Source of the DNA: Pseudomonas sp.
GTDB lineage: Bacteria > Pseudomonadota > Gammaproteobacteria > Pseudomonadales > Pseudomonadaceae
Assembly: GCF_030690725.1 (NCBI RefSeq)
Contig: NZ_JAUYGD010000037.1
Coordinates: 57,749 to 121,748 of the forward strand
DNA: 64,000 nucleotides
Direction of reading: 5' to 3'
Made by a program: the position numbers and the translations under genes. The notes beneath the pieces were generated by a model. That model was not told the DNA's origin. It did not search any database and saw only the letters and a list, made by a program, of their open reading frames with translations. Shown in pieces: positions 8,921 to 17,969 of this stretch (its first letter is position 1; the number at the start of each line of letters is the position of its first letter).

Positions 8921-9820
8921 ATGCATGACCTCAACGACCTGTTCTACTTCGCCAAAGTGGTGGAAGCCGGCGGCTTTGCCGCAGCCGGGCGCACCCTTGG
9001 CATTCCCAAATCACGCCTGTCGCGGCGGATTGCTGAGCTGGAAAACCGCCTCGGCGCGCGCCTGCTGCAACGCACCACACGCAAACTGGCGCTGACCGAT
9101 ATCGGCGAGCGCTACCTGCGCCATTGTCAGGCCATGCTGCAGGAAGCCGAGCAAGCCGAGGAAACCGTGGCCAGCCTGACCAGCGAGCCGCGCGGCCGCC
9201 TGCGGGTCAGCGCGCCGGGTGGCATCGCCCTGCTCTCGGAACTGGTAGTGAGTTTTCTCGCGGCCTACCCCAAGGTGCAGCTGGAGCTGATCCAGACCAA
9301 TCGGCGTATCGACCTGCTCAACGAGGGGGTGGACGTCGCCTTGCGCGTGCGCAGCGCCGAGGATGAAGACCCCACGCTGATCACCCGCCGTCTGCGTCCG
9401 GCACAAGCTTTTATGGTCGCCGCACCGGCCTTGCTGCAGCAGGCGCGAATCAACACGCCAGATGATCTGGCTGCACTGCCAGCGCTAGGCGCCCTGGAGG
9501 CGGACCGCAAGATTCACCTGCGCTTGCAGCACGACAGCGGGCGCGTGCAGGAAGTGGTGTTGGAAGCGCGCCTGGCCATCGAGGATTTCAACGTACGCAA
9601 ACACGCCGCCATGAGCGGCCTGGGCTTTACCATGCTGCCCGCGCCCCTGTGCCTGGATGAACTGACCGATGGCCGCCTGATCCGCCTGCTGCCTGACTGG
9701 GCGCTGCCCGCCGCTAATCTACAAGCGGTGTACACCCACAGACGCGGCATGCTGCCAGCCGTGCGCGCGTGGATCGAACATATCAGTGAGGCCTTTAGCC
9801 GTTGGGATCAGCCGATCTAG
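8921..9820 (+). CDS. LysR-type regulator divergent from azoR
   Basis: 299 aa. HTH in residues 1-60 (GGFAAAGRTLGIPKSRLSRRIAELENRLG), then an LTTR effector domain starting near RGRLRVSAPGGIALL (about 90). The subgroup resembles the DNA-binding regulators paired with flavin reductases. The gene lies 122 nt from and divergent to azoR, which it probably controls in response to a quinone or other electrophile (inference). Confidence 0.93.
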   Translation: MHDLNDLFYFAKVVEAGGFAAAGRTLGIPKSRLSRRIAELENRLGARLLQRTTRKLALTDIGERYLRHCQAMLQEAEQAEETVASLTSEPRGRLRVSAPGGIALLSELVVSFLAAYPKVQLELIQTNRRIDLLNEGVDVALRVRSAEDEDPTLITRRLRPAQAFMVAAPALLQQARINTPDDLAALPALGALEADRKIHLRLQHDSGRVQEVVLEARLAIEDFNVRKHAAMSGLGFTMLPAPLCLDELTDGRLIRLLPDWALPAANLQAVYTHRRGMLPAVRAWIEHISEAFSRWDQPI

Positions 9821-9846
9821 CCATGCGGCACGGGGGGTCTTGTGGT

Positions 9847-10818
9847 TTAACGGGGGAAATGCCGAGCAAGAAACGCCAGCAGCAACTGATTGACCTGCTC
9901 GGCCTGCTCGTTCTGAATCCAATGCCCGCAGTCTTGCAGCACATGCTGTTGCAACTGGGTCACGCGTTTGGGCATCTGCTTGAGGGTGTAGGCCTCCAAG
10001 GTGCCGACCGGGTCCTTATCACCGAGCAGAAACAGCGCCGGCTGTTCAATCTGCCGCTCAGCCAGAGCCTCGGTGCGCTGCCAGTTGCGCTCGAAATTGC
10101 GATACCAGTTCAGCGCGCCATAGAAGCCGCGGCCCTCGAAGGTTTTCAGATAGTGATCAAATGCTGTGCTGTCACACCAGGCCGGCAGCGTACCGGGGTC
10201 CTGCATACCATCGAACAGCCCAGCGCCAGCAGGTTTCTCCTGCAGAAAGTGATCCCTGGGCACGGCTGCCGAGGTGTTGTGCATCATCATCCTCAGAGTG
10301 CGTGGGATATCGGCATCCATCTCCGCCTCGGCCACGCCAGGCTCCTGGAAATGCAGGATGTAATGGAAACGCCCGGCATACAGCTGGCGCATGATCTCGA
10401 TGGCCGGCTGCCTGGGCCGTCCACCAAACGGCACCGCCATCCCGACCACCGCCTGCACTCGCTCAGGTTCAAGCAGGGCTAAATGCCAGGCAATCGGTGC
10501 GCCCCAGTCGTGGCCGACCACACACACCTGCTGCTGCTGACCGAACTGATCCATGGCCGCCTGGATATCGGCGCAGATGGTCAGCAGGTCATAGGCTGCA
10601 GGATCACGCGGCGCGCTGCTCTGGCCATAGCCGCGCATTTCCGGGATCAACACGCGGTAACCGGCAGCGGTCAGCGGCGCAATCTGCTGGCGCCAGGAAT
10701 GCCAGCACTCGGGAAAGCCGTGCAGCAGCCAGACCGGCCGCCCAGTGGCGGGGCCGGCACTGTACAGGCTGAGGTCGATACCGTTGACCTGAAGGATTTG
10801 CTGTTCAAGCTGATGCAT
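9847..10818 (-). CDS. Alpha/beta hydrolase, epoxide-hydrolase-like
   Basis: 323 residues of alpha/beta hydrolase fold. LLHGFPECWHSWRQQI carries the HGFP oxyanion motif; VVGHDWGAPIAWHLAL places Asp, not Ser, as nucleophile (GHDWG), as in epoxide hydrolases and haloalkane dehalogenases. The cap contains WYRNFERNW with a Tyr typical of epoxide hydrolases, and the C-terminal DCGHW supplies the catalytic His. The Asp-based chemistry with cap Tyr favours epoxide hydrolysis. Start set at 10818 with GGAGG 5 nt upstream. Faces the LysR gene tail to tail with a 26-nt gap. Confidence 0.88.
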   Translation of the reverse strand: MHQLEQQILQVNGIDLSLYSAGPATGRPVWLLHGFPECWHSWRQQIAPLTAAGYRVLIPEMRGYGQSSAPRDPAAYDLLTICADIQAAMDQFGQQQQVCVVGHDWGAPIAWHLALLEPERVQAVVGMAVPFGGRPRQPAIEIMRQLYAGRFHYILHFQEPGVAEAEMDADIPRTLRMMMHNTSAAVPRDHFLQEKPAGAGLFDGMQDPGTLPAWCDSTAFDHYLKTFEGRGFYGALNWYRNFERNWQRTEALAERQIEQPALFLLGDKDPVGTLEAYTLKQMPKRVTQLQQHVLQDCGHWIQNEQAEQVNQLLLAFLARHFPR

Positions 10819-10850
10819 AGGCGCCTCCATTTAACCGAGGCCACTATGAC

Positions 10851-10876
10851 AAAGGCGCACCCTGGGGTGCGCCTTT
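10851..10876. terminator. Terminator after uppP
   Basis: Stem AAAGGCGCACC / GGTGCGCCTTT with a 4-nt loop, in the short gap after the uppP stop on the minus strand and upstream of the hydrolase start. The A and T flanks are short. Confidence 0.7.
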
Positions 10877-10904
10877 ATTTATCCGCCGAATACAGCGCCA
10901 GCAA

Positions 10905-11735
10905 TCACGGCTGCGCCGTGCTCCAGTCAATCCACTGCAGCTGCCAGGTCGCCAGAATCAGCAAGCCGAAACCAATGCGGTACCAGGCAAAGGCGGCATA
11001 GCTGTGCTTGCCGATAAAGCTGAGCAGCGCCCGCACCGCAATCATGGCGAAGATAAACGAGGTGACAAAGCCAATGGCAAACACCGGCAGGTCGCTGGCC
11101 TGGAACAGATCGCGGTACTTGTAGCCGGAGTACACCGCAGCACCAACCATGGTTGGCATGGCAAGGAAGAAGGAAAACTCGGTGGCCGCCTTGCGCGACA
11201 GGCCAAACAGCAGGCCGCCGATGATTGTCGCGCCAGAACGTGAAGTCCCCGGAATCATCGCCAGGCACTGGGCGAAACCGATCTTCAGTGCATCCTTCCA
11301 GGTCATGTCATCCACGCTCTCGGCGTGAACCAGGTGCGTACGCCGTTCAGCCCAAAGCATGATCACCCCGCCCACCACCAGCGCCAGCGCCACGGTGATC
11401 GGGTTGAACAGATAATGGTGAATCAGGTCGGCAAACAATACGCCCAGCGCCACGGCCGGCAGGAAGGCAATCAGCAGATTGGCCGTGAAGCGTTGCGCCT
11501 GTGGCTCTTTAGGCAAGCCCACAACGATGTCGAGAATCTTGCGCCGGTACTCCCACACCACCGCGAGAATCGCCCCCAGCTGGATGATGATATTGAAAGC
11601 CATCGCCCGCTCGCCGCCAAAATCAATCAGGTCGGCAACTATGATCTGGTGGCCGGTGCTGGATATCGGCAGAAACTCGGTCACGCCTTCCACAATGCCC
11701 AGAATCAGCGCCTGAACAGCAACCCAAAGATCCAT
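10905..11735 (-). CDS. uppP: Undecaprenyl-diphosphatase UppP (BacA)
   Basis: 276-residue integral membrane phosphatase that converts undecaprenyl-PP to undecaprenyl-P for the peptidoglycan lipid carrier cycle. The two signature motifs are present: [14 protein letters not shown] (about 17-30) and [10 protein letters not shown] (about 163-172), with several hydrophobic helices. The ATG at 11735 has AGGAG 5 nt upstream and is preferred over the GTG 6 nt earlier. Confidence 0.96.
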   Translation of the reverse strand: MDLWVAVQALILGIVEGVTEFLPISSTGHQIIVADLIDFGGERAMAFNIIIQLGAILAVVWEYRRKILDIVVGLPKEPQAQRFTANLLIAFLPAVALGVLFADLIHHYLFNPITVALALVVGGVIMLWAERRTHLVHAESVDDMTWKDALKIGFAQCLAMIPGTSRSGATIIGGLLFGLSRKAATEFSFFLAMPTMVGAAVYSGYKYRDLFQASDLPVFAIGFVTSFIFAMIAVRALLSFIGKHSYAAFAWYRIGFGLLILATWQLQWIDWSTAQP

Positions 11736-12065
11736 CCCCACTCCTAAATACGTGCGTTATCCAGCACGAACCGCAAAAAATATGATGATGAACGTGTGAG
11801 GGCGTCCGACCGATTTTTTTAGAAAAGGTTCCTGTCGGACAGAATAAATAAGTAAATCACGCACTTAACTCGCTACGGCGCAAATCCTAGCAGAGAACCT
11901 GCGCATTTAGCGCATGCCGCGGCGCTCCGCCCCTATTCACAGCACAGAGAGCCCCACGGCATAGCTCACCTACACTTTGCATATCTGCCAATTAGCCTAA
12001 GGTCTAACGTAGCCAATAAACGCTCTTGACCTATAAGAGGCGTAAAACAACAAGGGAGAATACCC
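11736..12065. other. Divergent intergenic region uppP / chemoreceptor
   Basis: 330 bp with no ORF. Contains an inverted pair GTCCGAC (11804-11810) and GTCGGAC (11834-11840) separated by an AT-rich T7 stretch, and a GCCAATAA at 12012-12019 resembling the flagellar sigma-28 -10 element GCCGATAA with only a poor -35 (TAGC at 11993). GGGAGA at 12054-12059 is the ribosome site of the chemoreceptor. Confidence 0.4.
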
Positions 12066-13700
12066 ATGAATAGCCTGCGCAGCCTGCCCATTAACCGTCG
12101 CCTCTGGCTGATTCTGGTCGTTGCCATCGTCATGCTGATTATTCAGGGCGCACTGTTGCTCCAGCAGATCCATGCTGATCTGTACGCCGCCAAAGCCGAG
12201 AAAACCCAGCACGTAGTACAGAGCGCCTCCGGCATTCTGCAGCACTATCACGCCCTGGAAGCTGCCGGCAGCCTGCCCCGCGAGGATGCGCAGAAGCAGG
12301 CGATGGAAACCATCCGCGGCCTGCGCTACGCCGGCCAGGAGTACTTCTGGATTAATGACCAGACCCCAGTGATGGTCATGCACCCGACCAACCCCAAACT
12401 GGAGGGCCAGAACCTCTCGGGCTTCAAGGACCCTGATGGCAAAGCGCTGTTCAATGAAATGGTTGCCATCAGCAAAAGCCAGGGCGCCGGCCAGGTCGAT
12501 TACCGCTGGCCCAAACCGGGCGCCAGCGACCCCGTGCCCAAGGTGTCTTATGTGCAACTGTTCCAGCCCTGGGGCTGGATTATCGGCTCGGGCGTCTACG
12601 TCGATGATGTGCAGGCCGAGTTTCAGGCCCAAGCGCTGAAAGCCATGCTGATCGGCCTGGTGATTGCAGCGTTGGTGGCCCTGCTGATCGTGTTGATCGT
12701 ACGCAGCATCACTCAACCCCTGCAGCAAGCAGTCAGCGCCATGGCCAATATCGCCAGCGGCGATGGTGACCTGACGCGCAACCTCGATACCCACGGCAAC
12801 GATGAGTTGTCTGCCCTGTCCCGCCACTTCAATGCCTTTACCGACAAGCTGCGCCTGGTGATCAAGCAGTCCCTCGACTCTGCCGGCCAGCTCGATGCCG
12901 CCGCGCGCAACCTCGGCGAGGTTTCCGGCCAGGCCCAGCAGCACAGCGAACAGCAGTCGCAGCAAATGGAGTTGGTCGCCACCGCGATCAATCAAGTGAC
13001 GTACGGCGTGCAGGATGTGGCGAAGAACGCCGAGCATGCCTCATCCGAAGTGCACTCGGCCGAAGAACAAGCCCTGCAAGGCCAGCAAAGCATTGAAGCG
13101 AGCCTGCGGCAGATCAACGAACTGTCCGGCACCATCGACCAGGCCGTGACGGTGATTCAGGCCTTGGCCCAGGAAAGCACGCAGATCGGCAGCGTATTGG
13201 AGGTGATCCGCTCGATTGCCGAACAAACCAACTTGCTGGCACTCAATGCCGCCATCGAAGCCGCCCGTGCCGGTGAGCAAGGCCGTGGCTTTGCCGTGGT
13301 AGCCGATGAGGTGCGCCTGCTGGCGCAGCGTACGCAAAAATCCACGGCGGAAATCCAGGTCATGATCGAGCGCCTGCAAGGCAACTCGGAAGCCGCGGTC
13401 AAGGTTATCAACGACAGCAGCAAGGCCTCGCAGCTGACCATCGAGCAAGCCAGCCAGGCCGGCGCCAGCCTGACGCTGATCGCCAGCGGGCTGCGCAATC
13501 TCACCGGTTTGAACGCTTCCATCGCCAGCGCGACACTGCAACAATCGCACGTGGTCGAAGACATCAACCAGAATGTCACCCAGGCAGCCAGCCTGGCCCA
13601 TAACAACGCCCTGGCGGCGCAACAATCCAGTGATGCCGGGCAACACCTAGGTCAGTTGGCCGAGCAGCTCAATCATCTGCTTGGGCAGTTCAGGGTATGA
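12066..13700 (+). CDS. Methyl-accepting chemotaxis protein with single Cache domain
   Basis: 544 aa. N-terminal membrane helix at about 13-33; periplasmic sCache_2-type domain at about 35-185 ([18 protein letters not shown] and [17 protein letters not shown] are typical); second membrane helix about 193-213; HAMP about 214-268; cytoplasmic signalling domain with the canonical tip [20 protein letters not shown] near 390-410. sCache_2 receptors usually sense small organic acids; the ligand here is not readable. The small gene behind it starts 7 nt after its stop and is probably co-transcribed. Confidence 0.95.
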   Translation: MNSLRSLPINRRLWLILVVAIVMLIIQGALLLQQIHADLYAAKAEKTQHVVQSASGILQHYHALEAAGSLPREDAQKQAMETIRGLRYAGQEYFWINDQTPVMVMHPTNPKLEGQNLSGFKDPDGKALFNEMVAISKSQGAGQVDYRWPKPGASDPVPKVSYVQLFQPWGWIIGSGVYVDDVQAEFQAQALKAMLIGLVIAALVALLIVLIVRSITQPLQQAVSAMANIASGDGDLTRNLDTHGNDELSALSRHFNAFTDKLRLVIKQSLDSAGQLDAAARNLGEVSGQAQQHSEQQSQQMELVATAINQVTYGVQDVAKNAEHASSEVHSAEEQALQGQQSIEASLRQINELSGTIDQAVTVIQALAQESTQIGSVLEVIRSIAEQTNLLALNAAIEAARAGEQGRGFAVVADEVRLLAQRTQKSTAEIQVMIERLQGNSEAAVKVINDSSKASQLTIEQASQAGASLTLIASGLRNLTGLNASIASATLQQSHVVEDINQNVTQAASLAHNNALAAQQSSDAGQHLGQLAEQLNHLLGQFRV

Positions 13701-13707
13701 AAACGCA

Positions 13708-14325
13708 ATGAGCGATATGGAACACCAGGAAGTCGACCTGAGCAAACCACAGAACCAGGACCTGATCTGGGATCTGGACAGCATCGCCCGCCGCGAGCTG
13801 GCGGAACGCTTTATCAAACTGTTCGAGAACCGCCTGTGCGTCTACTCGGAGTCAACGCGCCAGTTGTACACCAACTACGACCTGCACTTCCCCAGCGATA
13901 TGGGCCGCAAGATGGTGGTGCTGCCCAACCCCTACGCCTTCCACGACACCCTGCATGGCATCGAAGCGCATGCTGTGCGCAAAACCGGATTGTGCGTGCT
14001 GCCCGGCGTGGTCCTGCGCAAACCAGGCTTGCTGCTGACGACGATGATCAAGGAAGGCGGCCCGGCACCGAAAACCATGCCGTTCAAACCGGCGTTGGCG
14101 CAGATCATCAGCAACCAGAAGAAGGCCGGCGATATCTTTCTGCCGATCATGATGAAGGGCGACCTGCGCGAGTTCGATCAGCAGATGCCCTACATTCACC
14201 TGCATCGTCTGCAGGTCGGCCGCCTGACGCGACTATCGACCTTCGAGCGTGACGATATTCAGCAGTCCATTACCCGCAAGCTGCTTATGCTCTATCGCCA
14301 GGCCGACAGCCTCAGCTGCCAATGA
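13708..14325 (+). CDS. Uncharacterised protein co-transcribed with the chemoreceptor
   Basis: 205 aa, family not recognised. No signal peptide or membrane helix; mixed alpha/beta composition. The N-terminus is acidic (DLSKPQNQDLIWDLDSIARRE). A middle part is rich in LLLTTMIKEGGPAPKTMPF, and the C-terminus is basic and helical (RDDIQQSITRKLLMLYRQ). That tail and the beta-rich body loosely suggest a PilZ-like regulator, but the RxxxR and DxSxxG motifs are not seen, so this is only a guess. Start at 13708 avoids the overlap of the longer frame (13681) with the chemoreceptor. Only 7 nt separate it from the receptor, so a link to its signalling is possible. Ends in a strong terminator. Confidence 0.75.
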   Translation: MSDMEHQEVDLSKPQNQDLIWDLDSIARRELAERFIKLFENRLCVYSESTRQLYTNYDLHFPSDMGRKMVVLPNPYAFHDTLHGIEAHAVRKTGLCVLPGVVLRKPGLLLTTMIKEGGPAPKTMPFKPALAQIISNQKKAGDIFLPIMMKGDLREFDQQMPYIHLHRLQVGRLTRLSTFERDDIQQSITRKLLMLYRQADSLSCQ

Positions 14326-14350
14326 ATAGCAGCCCTACCTTGCGGGCAAT

Positions 14351-14386
14351 AAAAAGCGGGCACTCGTTAACGAGTGCCCGCTTTTT
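14351..14386. terminator. Bidirectional terminator after the chemoreceptor operon
   Basis: Perfect long stem with AAAAAGCGGGCACTCG on the left, its complement on the right and a TTAA centre. Serves the + strand operon and the minus-strand small gene facing it. Confidence 0.92.
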
Positions 14387-14406
14387 GCTTTAGCCGCTGC
14401 TAGGTC

Positions 14407-14520
14407 TTATTGCTGGCTGACCCAGAACACCGCGGTGACAACGAAAATCACAATCAAGGCGAAAATAGCCTTGGCATCGACCACGCTGTCAGCATTATCC
14501 GGTTCACTGTGTTCGCTCAT
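14407..14520 (-). CDS. 37-residue single-pass membrane protein
   Basis: A 37-codon frame: acidic N-terminus MSEHSEPDNADSVVDAK, then one hydrophobic helix AIFALIVIFVVTAVFWVSQQ that runs to the C-terminus. A strong GAGGGG ribosome site lies 6 nt before the ATG at 14520, and a bidirectional terminator follows 20 nt after the stop, so the unit has all the signs of a real small gene. N-in, C-out topology is expected from charge. Function unknown; it lies upstream of and divergent to cysI. Confidence 0.75.
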   Translation of the reverse strand: MSEHSEPDNADSVVDAKAIFALIVIFVVTAVFWVSQQ

Positions 14521-14757
14521 GGACTACCCCTCTTGTTGTGTTTATGGGTGAATCGTCTTGTGCAGTTAAGACCAGCATGCCCGCTTACTCAAGCCGTGGG
14601 GCTATGTTCAACGGCCGTCTTATCCCTTTAAGTTCTTTCCATATACTCAAACATCACTTTTGCGCATAACCCTGAGCTGGTATCTTCCTCCGGCTCCGCA
14701 GGGAGTGCGCGGCCGTGCGCGCTGATTAGCTGTAAAAGCCTGATAACAGGACACCCC

Positions 14758-16416
14758 ATGTACGTATACGACCAGTACGACCAGAAAATCGTCGAAGACC
14801 GCGTCAAGCAGTACCGCGATCAAACCCGCCGTTACCTCGCCGGTGAACTGAGCGGTGAAGAATTTCGCCCGCTGCGCCTGCAGAATGGCCTGTACATCCA
14901 GCGCTTTGCGCCCATGTTGCGCGTTGCCGTGCCGTACGGCCTGATGTCGTCCGCCCAAGTGCGCATGATGGCCAAGATTGCCCGTGACTACGACAAGGGC
15001 TACGCACACATCAGCACCCGTCAGAACGTGCAGTTCAACTGGCCGGATCTGGAAGATGTGCCTGACATTCTCGCCGAGCTGGCTACCGTGCAGATGCACG
15101 CCATCCAGACCAGCGGCAACTGCATCCGCAACACCACCACCGACCAGTTCGCCGGTGTGGCCAAGGATGAAATCATCGATCCGCGTCCGTGGTGCGAAAT
15201 CATCCGTCAGTGGTCGACCTTCCACCCTGAGTTCACCCACCTGCCGCGCAAATTCAAGATTGCCGTCAACGGTGCAGTGAGCGACCGTGCTGCGATTGAA
15301 GTGCACGACATCGGCCTGGAAGCGGTGCAGAACGATGCCGGTGAGCTGGGCTTCCGCGTATCCGTCGGTGGCGGCCTGGGCCGTACCCCGATCGTTGGCA
15401 GCTTTATCAACGAATTCCTGCCGTGGCAGCACCTGATCAGTTACCTCGACGCCATCCTGCGTGTGTACAACCGCTATGGCCGTCGCGATAACAAGTACAA
15501 GGCGCGCATCAAGATTCTGGTCAAGGCGTTGACCCCTGAAGTGTTCGCCGAGCGGGTGAATGCGGAGTGGGCTCACCTGAAAGACGGCCCGACTACCCTG
15601 ACCGAAGCCGAAGTGGCCCGCGTTGCCGCGCACTTTATCGACCCAAGCTACAAAGCCCTCGACGATCAGGATGCCGCACTGGCTGTCCTGGACGCCGAAC
15701 ACCCAGGCTTTGCCCGCTGGCGTCAGCGCAACACCTTCGCGCACAAAAAGCCCGGCTACGTTGCTGTCACCCTGTCGCTGAAACCGACCGGTGTGGCGCC
15801 AGGCGATGTCACCGACAAGCAGTTTGATGCGATTGCCGACCTGGCCGACCGCTACAGCTTTGGCGAGGTGCGTAACAGCCACAACCAGAACATTATTCTG
15901 GCGGATGTCGAGCAGGCGCAGCTGTTCACCCTGTGGGGCGAGCTGCGTGAAAACGGTTTCGCCACGCCGAACGTCGGCCTGCTGACCGATATCATCTGCT
16001 GCCCGGGTGGCGACTTCTGCTCGCTGGCCAACGCCAAGTCGATCCCGATTGCCGAAGCCATCCAGCGCCGTTTCGACGACCTGGATTACCTGTTCGACAT
16101 CGGCAATATCGACCTGAATATCTCCGGTTGCATGAACGCCTGCGGTCACCACCATGTTGGCCATATCGGCATCCTCGGGGTGGACAAGAAAGGTCAAGAG
16201 TTCTATCAGGTGTCGCTCGGCGGCAGCGCCGGTCGTGACGCCAGCCTGGCGCAGATCCTCGGCCCCTCCTTCGCCGAAGCGGACATGGCCGATGTGATCG
16301 ACAAGATCGTCAAGGTTTATGTCGAGCGCCGCACCGAAGAAGAGAGTTTCCTCGACACCTTCCGCCGTATCGGCGTCGACCCGTTCAAGGAGCGCGTATA
16401 TGCAGCGAATCATTAA
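14758..16416 (+). CDS. cysI: Assimilatory sulfite reductase, siroheme/4Fe-4S hemoprotein
   Basis: 552 residues; two nitrite/sulfite reductase repeats. The first includes the ferredoxin-like half with AHISTRQNVQFNWP near 81-95 and NCIRNTTTD near 122. The Fe4S4-siroheme cysteines are in CCPGGDFC near 418-425 and SGCMNACGHHH near 455-465. It reduces sulfite to sulfide for cysteine synthesis. A TATACT box at 14642-14647 with a weak -35 may be a CysB-type activated promoter. ATG at 14758 after CAGGAC. The DUF934 gene overlaps its last 17 nt, the usual pairing in pseudomonads. Confidence 0.95.
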   Translation: MYVYDQYDQKIVEDRVKQYRDQTRRYLAGELSGEEFRPLRLQNGLYIQRFAPMLRVAVPYGLMSSAQVRMMAKIARDYDKGYAHISTRQNVQFNWPDLEDVPDILAELATVQMHAIQTSGNCIRNTTTDQFAGVAKDEIIDPRPWCEIIRQWSTFHPEFTHLPRKFKIAVNGAVSDRAAIEVHDIGLEAVQNDAGELGFRVSVGGGLGRTPIVGSFINEFLPWQHLISYLDAILRVYNRYGRRDNKYKARIKILVKALTPEVFAERVNAEWAHLKDGPTTLTEAEVARVAAHFIDPSYKALDDQDAALAVLDAEHPGFARWRQRNTFAHKKPGYVAVTLSLKPTGVAPGDVTDKQFDAIADLADRYSFGEVRNSHNQNIILADVEQAQLFTLWGELRENGFATPNVGLLTDIICCPGGDFCSLANAKSIPIAEAIQRRFDDLDYLFDIGNIDLNISGCMNACGHHHVGHIGILGVDKKGQEFYQVSLGGSAGRDASLAQILGPSFAEADMADVIDKIVKVYVERRTEEESFLDTFRRIGVDPFKERVYAANH

Positions 16417-16897
16417 GAACGGTCAGCTGATCGACGAAAGCTGGCACCTGCTACCCAAGGACGCCACGCTGGACGGCATTCCCAACTGCGACGACCTGAT
16501 CGTGCCGTTGGCCTTGTGGGTCGAGCACAGCACCGCGCTCAAGGCCCGCGATGGCGGCCTGGGCGTGTGGCTGGACGCGGGTGAGGAAATCGAGGAAATC
16601 GCCGATCAGCTGGATAACTTCCAGGTCATCGCACTGAACTTCCCTGCTTTCACCGATGGCCGCCACTGCTCCACCGCCTACCTGCTGCGCAACCGCTACG
16701 GCTACAAAGGCGAAGTGCGCGCCATCGGCGATGTGCTGCGCGATCAGTTGTTCTCTTATCTGCGCGTAGGCTTCGATGCCTTCGCCCTGCGTGAAGACAA
16801 AGATCCACTGGATGCCTTGAAAGCTTTCGAGGAGTTCAGTGAGGTCTATCAGGCCTCCACGGACCAGCCGCTGCCGCTGTTCCGTCGCCGCGCCTGA
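16400..16897 (+). CDS. DUF934 protein, sulfite-reductase partner
   Basis: 165 aa. The start at 16400 lies inside the end of cysI, with AAGGAG 7 nt upstream, so translation is coupled. Conserved FPAFTDGRHCSTAYLLRNRY and GEVRAIGDVLRDQL are typical of DUF934, which nearly always accompanies cysI. The role is taken to be in assimilatory sulfate/sulfite reduction, but the biochemical function is not established to my knowledge. Confidence 0.92.
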   Translation: MQRIIKNGQLIDESWHLLPKDATLDGIPNCDDLIVPLALWVEHSTALKARDGGLGVWLDAGEEIEEIADQLDNFQVIALNFPAFTDGRHCSTAYLLRNRYGYKGEVRAIGDVLRDQLFSYLRVGFDAFALREDKDPLDALKAFEEFSEVYQASTDQPLPLFRRRA

Positions 16898-16912
16898 TCC
16901 TGCCGGCAACGC

Positions 16913-16941
16913 AAAAGGCCACCCCATGGGGTGGCCTTTTT
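16913..16941. terminator. Bidirectional terminator after cysI operon
   Basis: AAAAGGCCACCCC-AT-GGGGTGGCCTTTTT, a perfect 13-bp stem with flanking A and T runs, between two convergent genes. Confidence 0.93.
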
Positions 16942-16954
16942 AGTTTCTCGCGGC

Positions 16955-17944
16955 TCAGCCTAGATTGACCAGCACGCGACCGACCTGTTTGCCCGCGAGA
17001 ATCTGCGCAATCGCCTCCGGCAACTGCTCAAGCGTCACTTCAGTGACCAGTGCATCGAGCTTGACCTTCCACTGCAGCGACAGCTTGTCCCACATTGACG
17101 CCTTGACCACCAACGGCAGCTCGACCGAATCGACCCCAAGCAGATTCACCCCACGCAGGATAAACGGCAGCACACTGCCCTTGAAGCCGACACCAGCGGT
17201 CAGGCCGCAGCAGGCGGCGCTGGCGCCATAGCGCAGCGACTTGACCACGTTGAACAGGATATCCCCGCCCACGCAATCCACCGCGCCAGCCCACTGCTCC
17301 TTGAGCATCGCTTTGTCGGTGCCGTCCAGCAGTTCGGAACGCAGCACAATCTGCTGCGCACCTAGCGCCTTGAGGTAATCCGCCTGCTCGACCTTGCCGG
17401 TCGACGCGGTCACGCGATAGCCCAGGGAAGTGAGCAAGGCCACCGCGACACTGCCGACACCACCGGTTGCCCCGGTTACCAATACGGGACCAGCATCCGC
17501 CGTGAGCCCTGCCTGCTCCAGTTTGTCGACACACAACGCGGCGGTCAGCCCAGCGGTGCCAAGTACCATGGCCTCGCGCAGCGACAAGCCCTTGGGCCGC
17601 TTCAGTGCCCAGCTGGCAGGAATACGAATGTATTGAGCAAAGCCGCCAGAGGTGTTCATGCCCAGGTCGTAACCGGTGACGATCACCTCATCGCCGGCGC
17701 TGAACTCGGCCACGCTGGACGCTTCCACCACACCGGCAGCGTCGATGCCCGGGGTATGCGGAAAGTTCTTGGTCACGCCGCGGTTGCCACTGGCGGACAA
17801 GGCGTCCTTATAGTTGAGCGAGGAATACTTGACCCGAATCAGCAGCTCGCCAGCCGGCAAGTCATCGATCTCGCGCTGCACAATCACCTGTTCGAAACCG
17901 CCCGCTGCGCTTTCACGGGCTTGCAATGCATTGAACTTGCTCAT
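16955..17944 (-). CDS. YhdH/AcuI-type NADPH-dependent acrylyl-CoA reductase-like protein
   Basis: 329-residue zinc-free medium-chain dehydrogenase/reductase. N-terminal GroES-like part with YSSLNYKDALSASGNRGVTKNFPHTPGIDAAG (only a short quote is needed: SSLNYKDALS), NADPH site GATGGVGSVAVALL near 158-171, VDCVGG near 222. The SLNYKD and GYDLGMNTSGG motifs are typical of the YhdH/AcuI clade, which reduces acryloyl-CoA to propionyl-CoA and protects against acrylate. The exact substrate is not shown here. Transcribed away from the cysI block; sohB lies 25 nt upstream on the same strand. Confidence 0.88.
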   Translation of the reverse strand: MSKFNALQARESAAGGFEQVIVQREIDDLPAGELLIRVKYSSLNYKDALSASGNRGVTKNFPHTPGIDAAGVVEASSVAEFSAGDEVIVTGYDLGMNTSGGFAQYIRIPASWALKRPKGLSLREAMVLGTAGLTAALCVDKLEQAGLTADAGPVLVTGATGGVGSVAVALLTSLGYRVTASTGKVEQADYLKALGAQQIVLRSELLDGTDKAMLKEQWAGAVDCVGGDILFNVVKSLRYGASAACCGLTAGVGFKGSVLPFILRGVNLLGVDSVELPLVVKASMWDKLSLQWKVKLDALVTEVTLEQLPEAIAQILAGKQVGRVLVNLG

Positions 17945-17969
17945 GTTCTTCCTCTATATGGCAAACCGA

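Noticed and set aside
12012..12019. Flagellar sigma-28 promoter for the chemoreceptor
   Set aside because: Only the -10 box (GCCAATAA) is fair; the -35 is poor (TAGC), so it is mentioned only within the intergenic entry.
14647..16413. 588-codon open frame on the minus strand over cysI
   Set aside because: Exact antisense shadow of cysI in a high-GC gene; no ribosome site or family resemblance, and cysI is certain.
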